Assembly: GCA_024349245.1 (NCBI GenBank)
Contig: JALDNG010000427.1
Location: 1-64,000, forward strand
From: Neodontobutis hainanensis
Lineage: Eukaryota > Chordata > Actinopteri > Gobiiformes > Odontobutidae
Reading direction: 5' to 3'
DNA length: 64,000 nucleotides
Shown: in pieces, positions 14,109-27,913 of the stretch
Layout: the number at the start of each line of letters is the position of its first letter
Position numbering within the stretch: the stretch's first letter is position 1
The notes under the pieces: model-generated
What the model was told of the DNA's origin: nothing
Seen by the model: only the letters and a program-made list of their open reading frames with translations
Database searches by the model: none
Program-made: the position numbers and the translations under genes

Positions 14109-14423
14109 AAATTAAAAAAAAGAATTTAAGGAGTCCATACATAATGGGATAAACAACTAAATAATTTTTTAGCTTTTTTGAACAAAACAAATTTTCTGAA
14201 TGACTTTTAATTCATTATTTTTATTCATTTAGTTATACCAACACAATAGTTCAATATATTTTAATCATATCCAAAGGATGCACCATAGTATCAGAATTAT
14301 CAAATGACATTTTCTGAAATTTTCGAATAAAATCTCTTCGAACACGTTGAAATTAACTTAACTGACAATTTTGATACGATAAACAGATGAATGAACCTTA
14401 GGTAAAAATTAACGACTTTGTAG

Positions 14424-14651
14424 CTTTTAAATCATATTAAACGTCTAAGTGCTCTACAGGTTTTTATGGGCTCTAAAAAATTAAGGAAAAACTATTCATT
14501 GGTCGATTTTGAAGAAGAATTCTGTTCCTCAAACGATTATTGAACGAACCACTTCTATGATATCAATATCAGCTCTTGTAAACAATAAAAATTCTAGACG
14601 TAGTCCTGAGTTATCATCCAAGGCGAAAATAGTTAACTTTATTTGAAAATG
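14424..14651 (+). CDS. Coding-like island, exon or transposase relic
   Basis: Two overlapping plus-strand frames are open. The first (14424-14543) follows a TAG acceptor and contains MGSKKLRKNYSLVDFEEEF, ending in TGA. The second runs to about 14651 and contains a Lys/Ser/Arg-rich segment ending SRRSPELSSKAKIVNFI, which faintly resembles the DNA-binding domain of Tc1/mariner transposases. The two readings exclude each other over their overlap unless a frameshift or splice separates them. I cannot decide between a spliced host gene and a decayed element. Confidence 0.25.
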
Positions 14652-14659
14652 AGGCTTAT

Positions 14660-15780
14660 GATTTATATGTGGCATGCATTGAATTCACGTATTAACTAGC
14701 ATGCGTATTATTATAACCTAGATTTTATCACTACCAGTTGAGGTATAATCTCTTGTATCAATTATTTAATTAACTTACGATAATTCTAAACTTTATAAAA
14801 ATTTAACAAGTATATATAACATTCAAATCAAAATTTTTATGTTTTACACGCAGTTCAATCACATACAAAAGATAATCAGATAAAAGCATTTCAAAAATTG
14901 AATTTAGTTTTTATGGTGAATTCAACTTATTTTCAAACAATATTTTTTTATTAAAAATAAAGATGAATACTTACTCAAACTTTGAAAATTATATCATCAA
15001 ATCAGATCTAAATAAACCGGGAAATTGTGACGATACTTTTAAATGGTAATTTTTTAATATTATCTTAAATATATTTCTAACAACCAATGAAAGAATCAAA
15101 AATCAAAAATAAATTCATAGCAAGGGTTATTTTTGAATAATTATATTTAACGGGAAGATTTCAGTGTCCTACACCTTGTTTTTAAACAATCTAAATATGT
15201 ATTTTTAAATGATCGCATAAATGTGGTTTGAATTTCTCTCTCATTCGTACATCAATAGTTATAACCATCTAAATTAAAGATTAATCCTTTAAAATTATTA
15301 TTCCAGAACAGTGTGTACGGTTGGTATGATTTTTACAGGCTCTCCTATATTTTAGGGTATAAAAGTGCATCTTAAAATATTTGAATTGAACATGGCCTTC
15401 TCCCAACATCGAAGAAACTCCGATTTTGTAAGTAAAATCAATGCTTAACACATAGAAAATAGGAAATGTCATTAGTCGACGTTCATCGCTTGTCTGCGGC
15501 GGTGGATCTCCCCTGACACAGGATGCACAAATTACAAACACACTATACGGATATGGAGTGATTCCTGGTTCGAAAGTAGTAAAATGCCGATCTAAAAGGT
15601 TCAAAAATCTTTCGAGTATAACTTGTAAAAATTATCCGTTGTCTAACATGAAACTATTTATACTGACACAATGATCGAGACCTCTATTGATTACGAATGA
15701 ACCAGCTCTTAATCAATTGTCAATTAATACACAATTTGCATGGAAATATGCTTGGCAATAATGATACCAACATCTAAATC
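14660..15780. other. Mostly featureless stretch before the Merlin relic
   Basis: A minus-strand frame at 15281-15604 is long (107 codons), but its product has no motif and its Cys/His distribution fits no family. The plus strand here may once have held the N-terminal part of the Merlin transposase that follows, but I see no conserved residue to support that. Confidence 0.4.
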
Positions 15781-15784
15781 CATC

Positions 15785-16194
15785 TGGGTTTCTGGGCTAA
15801 CGGATGATATAGAAGAGGCTAAATTCGGCAAGCGAAAATATAAGCGTGGAAGGATCCCTGAAGGTTTTGGATCTGAGTTGGTATTTGAGGTGAAATAAAA
15901 AAATTTTCATTGTACAGATTCAATCTCCAGATGAAAATACTCTCATGCCAACAATCACAGAAAATATCATGCCTGTAACGAGAGTTATGATAGATTGTTC
16001 AAGGTCTTATAGTTCTTTATCACTTCATGAGTTCAACCATCGAACAGTTAATCATAGCCTTTATTTTGTGAACCCTGAAACTGGTGCTCACTCGCAAACA
16101 ATAGAATCAACCTGGTTGCAAATCAAACTGCAATAGTCTTACACGCATACAAGAGGTGAAGGGCTCCATCAACACTTGTGGAAATATAAATAGA
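15785..16194 (+). pseudogene. Merlin (ISXO2-like) transposase relic
   Basis: Two frames carry successive parts of an ISXO2-like/IS1595-type DDE transposase, the enzyme of Merlin DNA transposons. The first (15785-15898) contains EEAKFGKRKYKRG, the segment around the first catalytic Asp, here IEE where families have IDE. It stops at TAA. The second (from about 15903) contains VMIDCSRSYSSLSLHEFNH, then VNHSLYFVNPETGAHSQTIE with the catalytic Glu, and stops at 16134-16136. A further piece after that stop keeps the C-terminal pattern (TRGEGLHQHLWKYK). Frameshift, stops and the changed first catalytic residue show it is dead. Terminal inverted repeats were not found. Confidence 0.85.
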
Positions 16195-16199
16195 AAAGA

Positions 16200-17180
16200 A
16201 TAGTTGATCCAAAAATTGTTAGTTCATTCGAAAACTTTTTAGAATGTCTTTTTTATTGTTTTCGTTTTGATGCATTTTAAAATAATGATGTTAATTTTTC
16301 ATTTATATATCGTATTTTTTACGTGTTTCTTTATTAAAATTTCCATAAATATCTTCTTGAGTTATTTCTTGAATGACAGTGATTAAAATAAGTCGCAATA
16401 TGGTTTACAAGAAAATTTGTATCTTGATTATTAAGATATATTGACCAACATTTAGTTTCCAACAACCATCCGAATTCGTGTAAAAACGATATATAAATGG
16501 TAATATGTTTAATATAGATTAGTTATAAAAGTATAAAAATTAGTGTCTGGAGCGAAATAACCGCCAAAATGAAAATTTCGCCAAAAAATAAATAGAAATA
16601 ACAGTTTGCGCTTGTGTAAAGTTATAATGTGTAAGCTCCCTTGAAAACATTATGCGAATGAGAGAAACATACCAGCTACATTTTTATCATCGTCGAAATG
16701 AATAAATTAATTAATATGTAAATAAACAGGGGGTAAGAAACAGGAATCTTCTCAAAAATTATAATTTGACAAAAAAATTCTTTAATTATATCAAAAATAT
16801 CGTTAAAAACGAGACCATGTGAAATTATTGTGAATTGCGCTTACTCGCTCAGCCATTAAAAATACATTTTACACTATAAAAATATCTCATTCCCATTAAA
16901 TTCAAAAAATGAATCAAAAAATTTTAGCAGTTCGTCGTTAAAAATTTATTAATTATTCTTAATGGTGAAATTTTATGTTAATTAATTTTACGATCGTTTG
17001 TTGGAGTTAACCAATTTTACGGTAATTATTTGATTTATAATTAATTACACAAAAATTTTTGTCAACTAATACATTTATTCATTTTTTATTTTTATAATAT
17101 CATTTTTCTTGAATAAAAATACTTCAACATTATAATTATAATATTATCTTAAAGGCGGCTTTTTTTCGGAGTAATAAAAA
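16200..17180. other. AT-rich sequence, no gene seen
   Basis: Nothing supportable is visible. The 3' end would hold the promoter and leader of the spliced gene starting at 17186. Confidence 0.5.
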
Positions 17181-17185
17181 GAAAC

Positions 17186-18832
17186 ATGTTATTGCTTTTG
17201 CTCTTTGCTATCTTTGGATTCTTGAACAGAGTAAGTGTTAAGTTTAGATTAATTTTAATTAATTATGTTTTTTTTCTGATGAAATAATGCTCAATAATGA
17301 TCCAAGTTTAACATCAAAATATTTCACAATCTATTACGAGCCGCCGTTTTATATTGCAATGATTAATTTAATCTTTTTAATATTTAAAATCGTTATAAGC
17401 AATAAATATACGTCACTTGATCAGTTTTTATTGTTTCTTATGTTTGAGACATTTTCAGATTCAAATCAATTTGAATCGATTTTTGATTAAAACATTTGAA
17501 GGTTATCAGCCTTGATCAAAAATTTTTTTTCAAAACATCTAAGTTTGCCGAGTAAAAATATTGTAGGCGCGCAAAAAATAATACGAGTGTAATTTTTGAA
17601 ACATTTTTTAAAATCTAATGTGAACGAAAAAGCTTATAAATTTGTAAATTTCAATTCGTCTACAGAATCACAACGAGATGTATCAAAACTCAAGTTTTAA
17701 GTATGTTTAGAAATTTTGAAAATACATTTTTGATTTGTTTTTTTTTCGTAATCAAATGAAAAATAGTTATAACATTTTAAGATTGACAGTCTCATATCTA
17801 GGTAGGATTATACCGTGGTGGAATTTTAATTTAACGAAATTATAACTCATTAAATATCGCAGATGAATTTTAATGATAGGACATTTCATAATCATATTTT
17901 AACTTTATTTTTTTATTTATTCATCAAATATGATGTATTTTTAATCTTAGATTATATTTATTTAAATTTTTTTTACATTTAAATATCAATTTAATATTAA
18001 ATCTTCACTATTAGAGTTTTATTTCTTCATCTGTGGTTCCGACTCATATTGAAACAGATCAGGGACCTCTACAAAAAATGGTATGTCAAAAAATAAGTTG
18101 ATAATTTTTGTTTAATATCAAAATATTATTGAATATTATAAATGTAAATTCTTAATATATTTTGATCAACATTTATTTCTGATTTCTTAATTTTATAAAT
18201 ATTTTTATTTTTTTAAATAACTAATTGAATATTTCATATGATCATGATTTCAAAATGACAGTTTTTGTCTTTTTTTGAACTATTTAAAAGTATTTCTTTT
18301 CATTATGTTCCGGTTTAGGTTTGTTTTGATGAGGACGCACTGAGACAAAAAATCATTAATTTTTTTAATTTTCAGAATTATTTTTTTAATTTACGATCTA
18401 ACAATTAGAGTGACGAGATTGAGAGAACGAAAAGGCATATAGATATTGTTAAAGTACTTCAAAAACATGTAATATAAACTCAATTAAATGCAAATAAATA
18501 TTTGAGAATTTTTATTGATAATATTAAAATAAATTTAAATAAAAATACATCCAAATCTCAGTATAGGTTTGATGTTATATTTATAGTCGTTTTTAACTTG
18601 TATCTTCCTTCACATCCAACTTTATGTGATTTAAAGAAACAATTTTAACAATTTATAATCATCTCATAAATTATATTTAAATTCTAGGAGGCCGAAAGTG
18701 AGTATAAAAGAGAATTTATAAGAAAAATGGTCGATAATGTGGTAAAATTTTCAAATTATATTTAAATATTTTAAAGCGGATTTTTAAAACTATTCTTCTA
18801 ATTTTCAGTTTCTTCCTCATAAGTTCTTTTAA
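17186..18832 (+). CDS. Putative secreted protein, five phase-0 exons (82 residues)
   Basis: Exon 1 (17186-17230) encodes MLLLLLFAIFGFLNR, a signal-peptide-like start, and ends at a consensus donor AGA|GTAAGT. The next exons are 18015-18080 (begins SFISSSVVPTHIET), 18409-18468 (SDEIERTKRHIDIVKVLQKH), 18688-18741 (EAESEYKREFIRKMVDNV) and 18809-18832 (FLPHKFF, then TAA). Each is flanked by AG and GT, and every intron is phase 0. Introns are about 784, 328, 219 and 67 nt, much longer than the 19-25 nt introns of the homology-supported genes. After the signal peptide the product is a charged, amphipathic, helix-forming segment with no Cys. An AATAAA lies 15 nt after the stop. More exons could hide in the first intron. 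No family is recognised. Confidence 0.5.
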
Positions 18833-18847
18833 GAATCAAAATAGGAG

Positions 18848-18853
18848 AATAAA
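18848..18853 (+). promoter_or_regulatory. Candidate polyadenylation signal AATAAA
   Basis: The hexamer lies 15 nt after the stop of the putative secreted-protein gene. It is weak on its own, because AATAAA is frequent in AT-rich DNA. Confidence 0.35.
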
Positions 18854-18859
18854 TTATCA

Positions 18860-21800
18860 TTTTTTAACGATAAAATATTTTAATCTAGTTTATAAGCGAA
18901 TCAATTTTTAATGATTATAATTTTAAGCCGGGCCTAAAAGAAAAGTTTAAAGATTGGCCGAGCCATGAATCAGAACTCGTAGTTTATAGCTCTCATTATT
19001 AAAATAAATTTTTAAAATCGCAGTTTTCATATTATTTAAAAATCTAAATTATAATGATTTGGCTGTTTTATTTGCGTAAAATATTGATGTATCTGATATA
19101 GTTGAAAGATTTTATGAGCGAATTTTATTATCTTGTATTTTAATTTTCATACTATTTGATCAAGGGTTCAAACTCTCAGTTTAAAAACAAGAAACTAAAT
19201 TTTTTCAAAAATTCTTATAAATAGAGACGTCATATTTCTGAAATGGAGATACAAAATCATACTCTGATGGAGGATATTATGAATGTAGAATAATTCAATT
19301 TAAATTTTTTCAGATAAGATGTTAAACTTTATTTAAAATATCAAAAATGGATGTTATTTATTTCATTTTGGGATTTTTTGTTTTAAATCTGGTCTAAACT
19401 TTAGCATGTAAAATAACTTGTCAAATGTTTTATTTTCCGTTTTCAAATATTTAAAATGATAAATTTTTTGACTTTAGAATTAAATATATTTTAAGATGAG
19501 AAGAAAAGTCAAGAAAATTAATCTTGAAAAGAAAGCGGCCATTAGAATGTCGACTCGAAAAAGACGTAAATCTTGTTTTAATACTCTTAAAAATCCTTTT
19601 GTGATATTTCTTAACTTGATGAACAAAAAGTTATTAATTTTTGATAATTTTTAATTTTTAAATTATCATTGATAAACATATTTATATATTCGCAATTCAA
19701 ACTCTTGATTCAATATTTTTAGATTTAAAAAAGTGAATAATTGAAACTTTCTAAACAAGAAAAATGTTTTCCTTTTATTTTATAAATCTAGAATAAATTT
19801 TAAACTTCAATATATTAAATTTTGAATAAGGTGTTTTTGAAAAATTTTTATACTTTTAAAATTCTTTCTTTATATGATATTATAATATCTTGAGACTATT
19901 AACTATGGCATATTTAAATAATGATCAGGAGACTCCAAAGTTAGATGAAGGTTCAGAATTATATTTTTTGTTAAAATTGATTTAAAAAACCTAAATTTAT
20001 TCAAATGGTATTTTGACTTTAGAAAAAATTTAATGAGATTTTTTATTATAACGTTGCGAAAATAGTATTTTAACCGTTATGAACGGTATGACAACTTTGT
20101 TAGATTATTCAAATCTTTTTTTATCGTTTTCAGTTTGATTATTTACAATACGATGTTATTTATTATTTTAAAACGGATAAGGCCATCTTTTTCATATTTT
20201 TCTCTGATTAGGGTCAATGGTAATTTTCGTATTCTAATATAAACTTTATTATCAATATTATGCCTTAATTAATTGCTATTCTCGCGTTTTATAAGTAATT
20301 AAGTTGAATTTCTTGTCTTTTGCAGAAATAAATGTTAAATAAATTCTTTTTAGATAATCCTTAAATTGATCCAATCTTTTGTCAGGTTAAATATATCAAA
20401 CAGGAAACAATGTCAATGGATTGTCATTTTAAGAATAAAGTTGGAGTAAAAAAGCATCTCCCGTTTATAGAACCTATAATGATAAAAATAATAAAATTAA
20501 AGTTTTGAAAAGGGATTTTAAAGTATGTTTACATTAAAAAGTGTAAAAGATTTTATCATTGATATTCTCTGATCTTTAAATTTTAATTATTTATTATTTT
20601 TATCTAAAATATCAGCTTCAGTGTATTTTTAATATTTTTTGGATGCTATTTTAAGAAGTAAGCAAATCAAGTTAATCAAGTATAATTTTAAAAGCTAGAG
20701 AGAATTAATCTTAAGGCAACTTAGAGAACAAATTATGTTCTTTTTTAATTTGATCGATAAATATCATATTTACCAATGAATAATGATCTTGTGCTTTTAA
20801 ACAATATTTGAAAATCGAATGATAATAAATACATTTACATGTTTTTGATTTTAAATTTAAACACTTCAAAGCTTTTTCCTTTCCTGGATTTTGATAAGAT
20901 TAATTGGTTTTAACAAGATTAATTAATTGCAATCCGAAGAAGTATATGATAATTTTGACAATAAAACAATAGTTTTACATAATTTTTAAATGTACAGGGT
21001 GAGGTAGCCTATTTATTTAAATAGAATCACATTTCTTAGATTATAATGATTTCGAGAAAATTTTAAAAATTTTAAAATATTTGTAAAATCCATCCCAAAC
21101 AAAGATATCAAAACAAAACAAAAAATAAAAAAAATTCATAAAAGAATTCTTCTAATTTAAAAAACGTTGAAAAATTCTTCTTTATTAGTTTGAGAGTAAA
21201 TTTTAAATTTGAAAGTCAGTAATATGTGAATTATATGCATTCCCTCAAAATATTATATGTTGTTTTTGAATGCATTTAACAATATACATGACTAAAATAT
21301 AAACTAAGATGTTATTACATCAACATAAAATTTTTTCTTTGCTCATATTTTTTTAAAAAGTTATTATATTCTTGTTGGTTGAAAGGCTCGACATTAAACT
21401 TGGTTAAAATATGTGTTGAATGTAATATCTCTGAGAAGATTTTTGAATTCATAGAATAATCAATAATTTTGGCTGAGAACCAAGAATAACCAAAAAACGC
21501 CAAATTTTTAACTAAAACCACACGAAAAGCATTGATTAAACAAAATATTTAATTTGTAATGTATAAATAAGTTTATTACACTTCATTTTCAATTTTTAAT
21601 CAAAAATAATTGAAGCGTGTATTTTATATTGTAAATTCTGGCAAAAATTATTTAAACACTAGAAGTTACGATGTTCTTCTTAAGTATTAATGATCGTGTG
21701 CAGGCGTAAATCTAAATGATCATTAATTTAGTTATTCATTTGTAAAATATTGCAATAGTGTTAAAAAATCTTTCGCCGACCTTATGGAACTTAATAACTG

Positions 21801-24160
21801 TTTATATTTCAAAACTTTAATTGTAATCCTTTGATATTTTATCCGTTAATTACAAGATATTTTGAAAATTAGTTTAAAAGCATAACATCAAAGATAAGTT
21901 TATAAAAAACAAGCATACCTGATGCATAAGAATTTTGTTAAAATTTTTCAGTTTTAACGAATTTATTTGTTGAATTATTCAATTAAATTTTCAAGAATTT
22001 CGAAAATTTCTAATTTTATGTCGGAGAAATTTTGGATCACTTTTTTATTAACCAGTTAACATTGTAGTTACCATCTTTATCTTTTATTTGATTGTGATTC
22101 AAATAATATTGTTTTTGTTTTATTTCGTACTCGATTTTTTAGACATTTGAGGTGTTATATATTATTCTTATTCGAGAAAATATATTTAGGCTTGTTTAAA
22201 AAGTGAATATTTTTCAAAATCTTATTTCTTATTTAAATATTTTATCGTTAAAAACATGTGAAAAATAAAAATGAAGAAAACTTTCATACCTTTTAAGAGT
22301 AACTGAATATTTTGATGAGACTTCGTTAAAAAGTTTATTCAAAATAAATATTTATTATTCACAGAATAATAAAATTTGCAAATTTTTAAATTATAATTTT
22401 TTATAGTTTGCAAAATTTAGTTTTTTTGAAAAATGTATCTATTTTTAATCATGAGATCAATTTTATGTATTGTAAATAAATTAAAAGTTTGAAACAAAAA
22501 TTTAATCCTTTGAATATGAATTTAAACTAAATATATCATTTCAGAAAATAGCTCTATATTATAACAAAGTATAAACTTTAAAAATTTTCTTAAAATAAAG
22601 TTTTGTTTTATCAATGTCAAATGTGAGAATATATAATTATTCGTTCATATTATTTCACAATAATACAAATATTTGATTTCAATTAAAAAAATATGAAAAT
22701 GATGTAGACAATTAGAATTAAATAAAATTAATTAACCTTGAAACAAATAAATTAATTTATAAATTAAAATTCAAAGATCCTACGATAAAAAAAGCTTTTT
22801 GCTTGCATATCATGTCGATGAAACAATATTTTTAACTTGATATATGTTGAAAAATATTCTTTTATTCATTAAAATTTTTCAGTTAATACATGTTTCTCAT
22901 GTAAAGACATATTTTATCAAATAAATCGGCCTAAAAGCTCGTTCAGGACATTTATTTACACAAAATGGTCTGAATATTTGAATTTTATCTTTTATAAAAG
23001 TCATATGCTTGAGGATATCAAGAATGTAAAACATTTCAAGACAATGACTTTTTATAAACATTTTTTAAAATTCAAAATTATAGATGTATTTTTTGAGATT
23101 ATGAGTTATCTATAAATTTAAATATGGAACATTAAACAAACGCAAGCTTCCCTATGTACCTGTTTCATCCTTTGACAGATGTCCGAAACTGCAGAGAACA
23201 AGAAGAGAGTTTTTATGAGTAGCTCTTAACATATCTGAAGCAAGAGCAATCTTGACAGTTTTTCCTTTCCCAAACAGTGGCTAAGAACAGATATTAGCTT
23301 TAAATCAAAAATTTGATCTATTACTTTTGAAAAATGTCAACTCTGTTTTGACAAATTTCTGTGGTTCAAAAACTCAAACACAGTAATAGCCTCAAAATTT
23401 CATATATTTGAAAAGTAAAATCACATTCATCGTCAATAATCATAACGTAGATAGTTATTTTTGGAAAGTCAAAAACTTTCATGATTCGTTTACTTTTATG
23501 CATTAATAAACATAAAATTTTATGCCATAAAATCGTGGAACAAAATTCAACAGTTAATTGATAAAATAGTAGAATTGTAAAATTTTAAAGTTTTTAAAGA
23601 TCTCAATAAAAAGAACAGTTTTATCAATTTTAATATCCATAAATGATGAAAAACGACATTATGAGAGAAATTTTTTGTGTGCTTAACTATGAAATATTGA
23701 AGCTAGACTTGATTTAATTCTATAAAAACAGATATTTTTTTCGATTTTGCCACATAATATTATATCCTTTCTTTGGTTTCTTTTTTTAGATCAGGATGAG
23801 TCAAACCTGAGATGACATCTTCAAAAGTAGAGATGCATGTACATCGTCCAGAATGGATTTACTAACTTAGCTAATTTACAATTTCGTTTTGGGCTTCTTA
23901 AAACCGTGTCAAGACACTTAATCACATTGAATAAAGTTAGTTTTGTGCATTATTTATTGAAAAACAAAAAAAAATTGTTTGAGATAAATGTTTGTGAAAC
24001 TTTTTAACAGTGTGAAAAAATGAGTATTCTATGCAAATGAATTGGATTATCATGCGACTGAATTCTGCACTCCTAGTTTCCGTATCTGGTTTAACTTTGG
24101 AGCAGATGGTTGAAAATTATAAATAACGTGTAAAATTCTTATTTTTTTATCTGAATATGT
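18860..24160. other. Long AT-rich gene-poor stretch
   Basis: There is no recognisable gene. Possible exon fragments are a basic segment starting ATG at 19497 (MRRKVKKINLEKKAAIRM) and a 40-codon open segment at 20385-20507 after a CAG acceptor. Neither could be connected to neighbours. The rest consists of A/T-rich runs. Confidence 0.5.
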
Positions 24161-24164
24161 TTGG

Positions 24165-25300
24165 AGTCCCTTCATGAATGTTCATTGTGTAGTATTGGGA
24201 CATTGAAAAGGTGACTGTAGTGCGTAATGCCACCCTTCGATAGAGTTCATTATTCTTGCTACTTCTTCAGAGGCAATATAAAAAATATTCGATCTGATAG
24301 ATTTCCAAACCACAATTCTCGCTGCATTCTTCCCAACTTCTGCCTCTCATACGGGTATGTTCATAATAAGACAGAACCTCTTCAATCCTCTCACGCTTAG
24401 ACATATTGTCAGCTAATGTAAGAAAATTACTTCGAAAATCTGATGAAGGAACAAAAGGTCAAGTAGGTAAGTAACGAACAACCATTCGAAAGCTGTCAGA
24501 ATTCCTATGACCTATTTTCATGCAGATTTCGTTGACTTTGTGAATGATACTTTGAAAGGAGTGAAAATAACATCCCAAAGCAGTTGCGGTTGGATATGCT
24601 GTTCTGATTGCACTTATCGCCGTACTCTCCAAACCAATAAGTATTACTTCGAGTGCCGCCAGAGGAACTATCCTCTTAACTGCACCCATGTGGCGATATT
24701 ATATTGCTCTTGTTTTTGTTTTTATAAAGCTGAGAGTGGCGGCAGAGTTTATGCCAGGCACGAGTCAGATGAATGCTGAAAATTGAAGAAAAGTCGTTGG
24801 TACCACCCTTAATTCTGCTTCTGCTATCCGACGTTTAGCTTAAGATAACCCGTCCAATAGCTCTAAATTTCCCATCATAACCAAATGATCAATGCCAGAT
24901 AAGAACTCATATAAGATCATGTGCTGAAAATAGTCTGAAATATCGAACGTCATTTTGTTAGAAGCGAAGGAAGTCATATCGATGATTCAGTGTGAAGCTT
25001 TCGCTGCTTCATGTGCAATGTCATAATACCCTTTTTTGGTATGCCCATGAATATGCTTGACTCAAGGGGTGTACTTCCAGAGCCTATGACAGCAGTTAGA
25101 GTTGCGGAACTTTCGGCTTTTCTGTACTTAATTTTAGCAGCAGTTTGTTGAGCTAAATTTTTCTCATTGTTACCATTATGGTTCTGTATAGGGTTACAGT
25201 CCTCGAAGATTTCATCGTTTCTTGTTTTTTTCTGGTATAATTTGCAAAGCCATTGAATATTCTCATTCACGCATTTCCTATCTTTCACAAATCCAAATTA
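24165..25300 (-). pseudogene. MULE (Mutator-like) transposase relic
   Basis: Read on the minus strand, the parts fall in the usual order. A zinc-finger-like N-terminal region (24974-25288) has Trp/Cys/His spacing similar to FLYWCH-type domains that precede MULE transposases, and ends in a basic, Ala/Thr-rich linker. The DDE core piece (24459-24689) contains AISAIRTAYPTATALGCYFH followed by SFQSIIHKV, matching the hallmark AI-x-A-x-x-x-x-FP-x-A-x-x-x-GC-x-FH-x-x-Q. A C-terminal piece near 24.2-24.26 kb contains MNSIEGWHYALQS, matching the NN-x-VEGWH motif. Frame changes and stops separate them, so it is not functional. Confidence 0.85.
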
Positions 25301-25304
25301 CTTG

Positions 25305-27910
25305 TGTTACATGGAGGGGTTGTTTTTTGACAAAATCCCAAATGTTATTTTTCTTTCAGTTATTGTGATATTAATATTTGCTGAAGATTAATATTTTTAT
25401 TAGTTACCCGCAAAGACAGACCGTGAATCATGAAGAAATTTATCTAACGTCATTTTAAAGGTTTTATCTGTTCAATCATCAAAGTCACAGAATGGCTAAG
25501 AACATCGATATGATGATATATAAATATTTCTTCCTCGACTGAGGGTATATGTCGTTTAAGATATCCATTTGATTTATTTTACATTTTTTTTAAGTTTTTA
25601 AGTTTCACAATAATTAAGTGTCACCAACACCAAACACTAAAATTTTCCTGGAAGTACTAATTTCGAACATTTGAAATCATCACAAATAGTAAAACCCCAA
25701 CAGTGTTTGTAAAAAGAAGAATTGCGTTTTTTCCCCACACATTTTAAGCATAAAGGAAAAGAGTGAAATTTACATCAAACACCAACTCATTAGAATGAAT
25801 GGAGCATAACAATTGAATTTTCACCGCTTGAACCTTAGTTTACAAGGATTATTACCGTATCATAGTTGAGTCCATGTTTTATTTAGTATTTTTAAGATAT
25901 TTGATAAAAGGAACTCCTTATTTTTTGTCGCATAATGCGAACTCATTTGAACGAATAAGATTTTTGGATGAAAAATTTAGCGATCCAAAAGTTGATAAGG
26001 CTACTCAAATACCATTTTTCAACATCGTAGTTTTAAAAAATATGTTTTTTTATATTTAAAAAAATTATAACAATGAAGAAAATAATCCAATAACAATTTA
26101 ATCAGAATTTGAGTGAATTTTTTCAATATTATTGGAAGAGACTCAAAACCTTTCAGAAAGCTGCTTTTAATTTAGAGATAACTACTTTCAACTGCGTTTT
26201 TGAAAAAAATGTCGATCTCTCGGATACTTCTCACAGCACATCTAATTCTTTCGTAAACAGTTAAATGAAATATTTTATGATCAGTCAATTTAATTTTTAT
26301 TCGTTTTATTTTGTAAATTTTGAACCGAATTGAATTTGATTTAAAATTCCATCTTATAATCCTGAGATAAGAATGCTGATCGTGAAGGTGAAACATATTT
26401 TGTTTTATTCAAAATATAGAGTTTGCAATAACTCGAATTGTCAACACGTTGATAAAAACCGTCATTAAAGGTCAAAACACAGGAGATTAGATCGGTTAAC
26501 CATGTAAAGTTTGTTGAAAATGTAATCGATAGATTTTATGTAAAACAGTTTTCGATAAATAAATTTTAATACTTTTTACTTTTATATTTGTTAAGAAAAC
26601 GCGAAATTTTATTTCTATTGTCATCGTATTCCACAAACAGAAACTTTTTGATATATTATATATTTTTATCATTACAGGTGGTATATAGAAAACAAATAGA
26701 TCTTAGGGACAGATTTTATCCAAGTAATACTTCAAAAACACTCTAATTTACAAAAGATAAAATGTTAAATAAGAGCTTATTAAAGCTAACTTTTTTTATT
26801 ATTTCAAAGGTTTTTGCAAAAAACATAAATCTTCTGTCAATTTTAAATGGTGGAAACTTTTGATTCATTTTTGTAATTTAATGGTTTTTGCAATATTCTG
26901 AACATATCATCAACTAAATGTTATATTTGTCAAAGGAATTTCTGGGTTTTCAAGTGGTAAAGTGTCAAATAAGTAAAACCCGTGAATGATTCTTATCACA
27001 ATAGATATTATCGAAACTTTTTTGGCACAAAAAAGTATGTAGTGTTGTGTAGCTATTAGTGATCTATTGAGAACCTCTGGTGAGAATAGATGTATTTTTG
27101 GTTGACTTCGACTTTTCTAGCCTTTCTTCTTCAATATTACAGTCATCATACTTCGAAGTCGCAAAAATTTTAATAATTTTATTTTTTAAATCTTTTTAAC
27201 TTGAATATAAAATCAAGTTGTTTCTGTTCCATTTATGCCGAAAATTATACAATATATTTAAGGAACTGGTATATTCTTTTTCAACAGAAATCGTTCAATA
27301 ATCTTTATAAATCTTAAATGATTTTTTTAATATGTTGACATAACGAGTCTATTAATGTTTCTCGCTAATTTAAAAATAAATAAACATTTTACTTGTTATT
27401 TTTGCTACGTGATCGTGAATGGTCGCACAATTTCAACTAAAACAGCAATTAGTATCATGATATGCAACAATTATAAGCTTAAACTAACAACACTAATTTT
27501 ATTCGGTTTAAACTTCAAAATTACCCGTCTTATTCATTTTTTACATCAAACGTTAAGATTTTTAGCGTATATGTATGGTTATATCCTCCTTTTTCTTGTG
27601 AAATTAATAACTAATTTGTACACCATAAATTTTTCGTATCATAAAGAGTTATGCTAAGTTAAAAGCTTATTTTAGAATAGAATTTTACCAAACTGTTTTA
27701 TGAGAATTTCGATCATATATAATACATGAATGGAAATTTACGCCGGTTTCAATCGGAAAAATAGGCAATATTTTTATCGAACAAACTGGATTAGTTTTAG
27801 TTTTAAAAATGTTTCGAGTGTAAACAATTAAAATTTATTTAGAAAAGTTAATTAAAACATGAAAACGTCAACTTGACGTTTGTGTTCGGCGTTCCGGCGA
27901 CTTGCGAATT
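25305..27910. other. AT-rich sequence, no gene seen
   Basis: No recognisable coding, RNA or repeat feature. The longer open frames here (100 codons at 27355 plus, 74 at 26172 minus) translate to Phe/Leu/Ile/Asn/Lys-rich sequence typical of chance frames in AT-rich DNA. Confidence 0.5.
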
Positions 27911-27913
27911 AAG

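Noticed and set aside
15281..15604. 107-codon minus-strand open frame
   Set aside because: It has no motif, no splice context and an odd composition. One such frame is plausible by chance in 64 kb of AT-rich DNA with locally higher GC.
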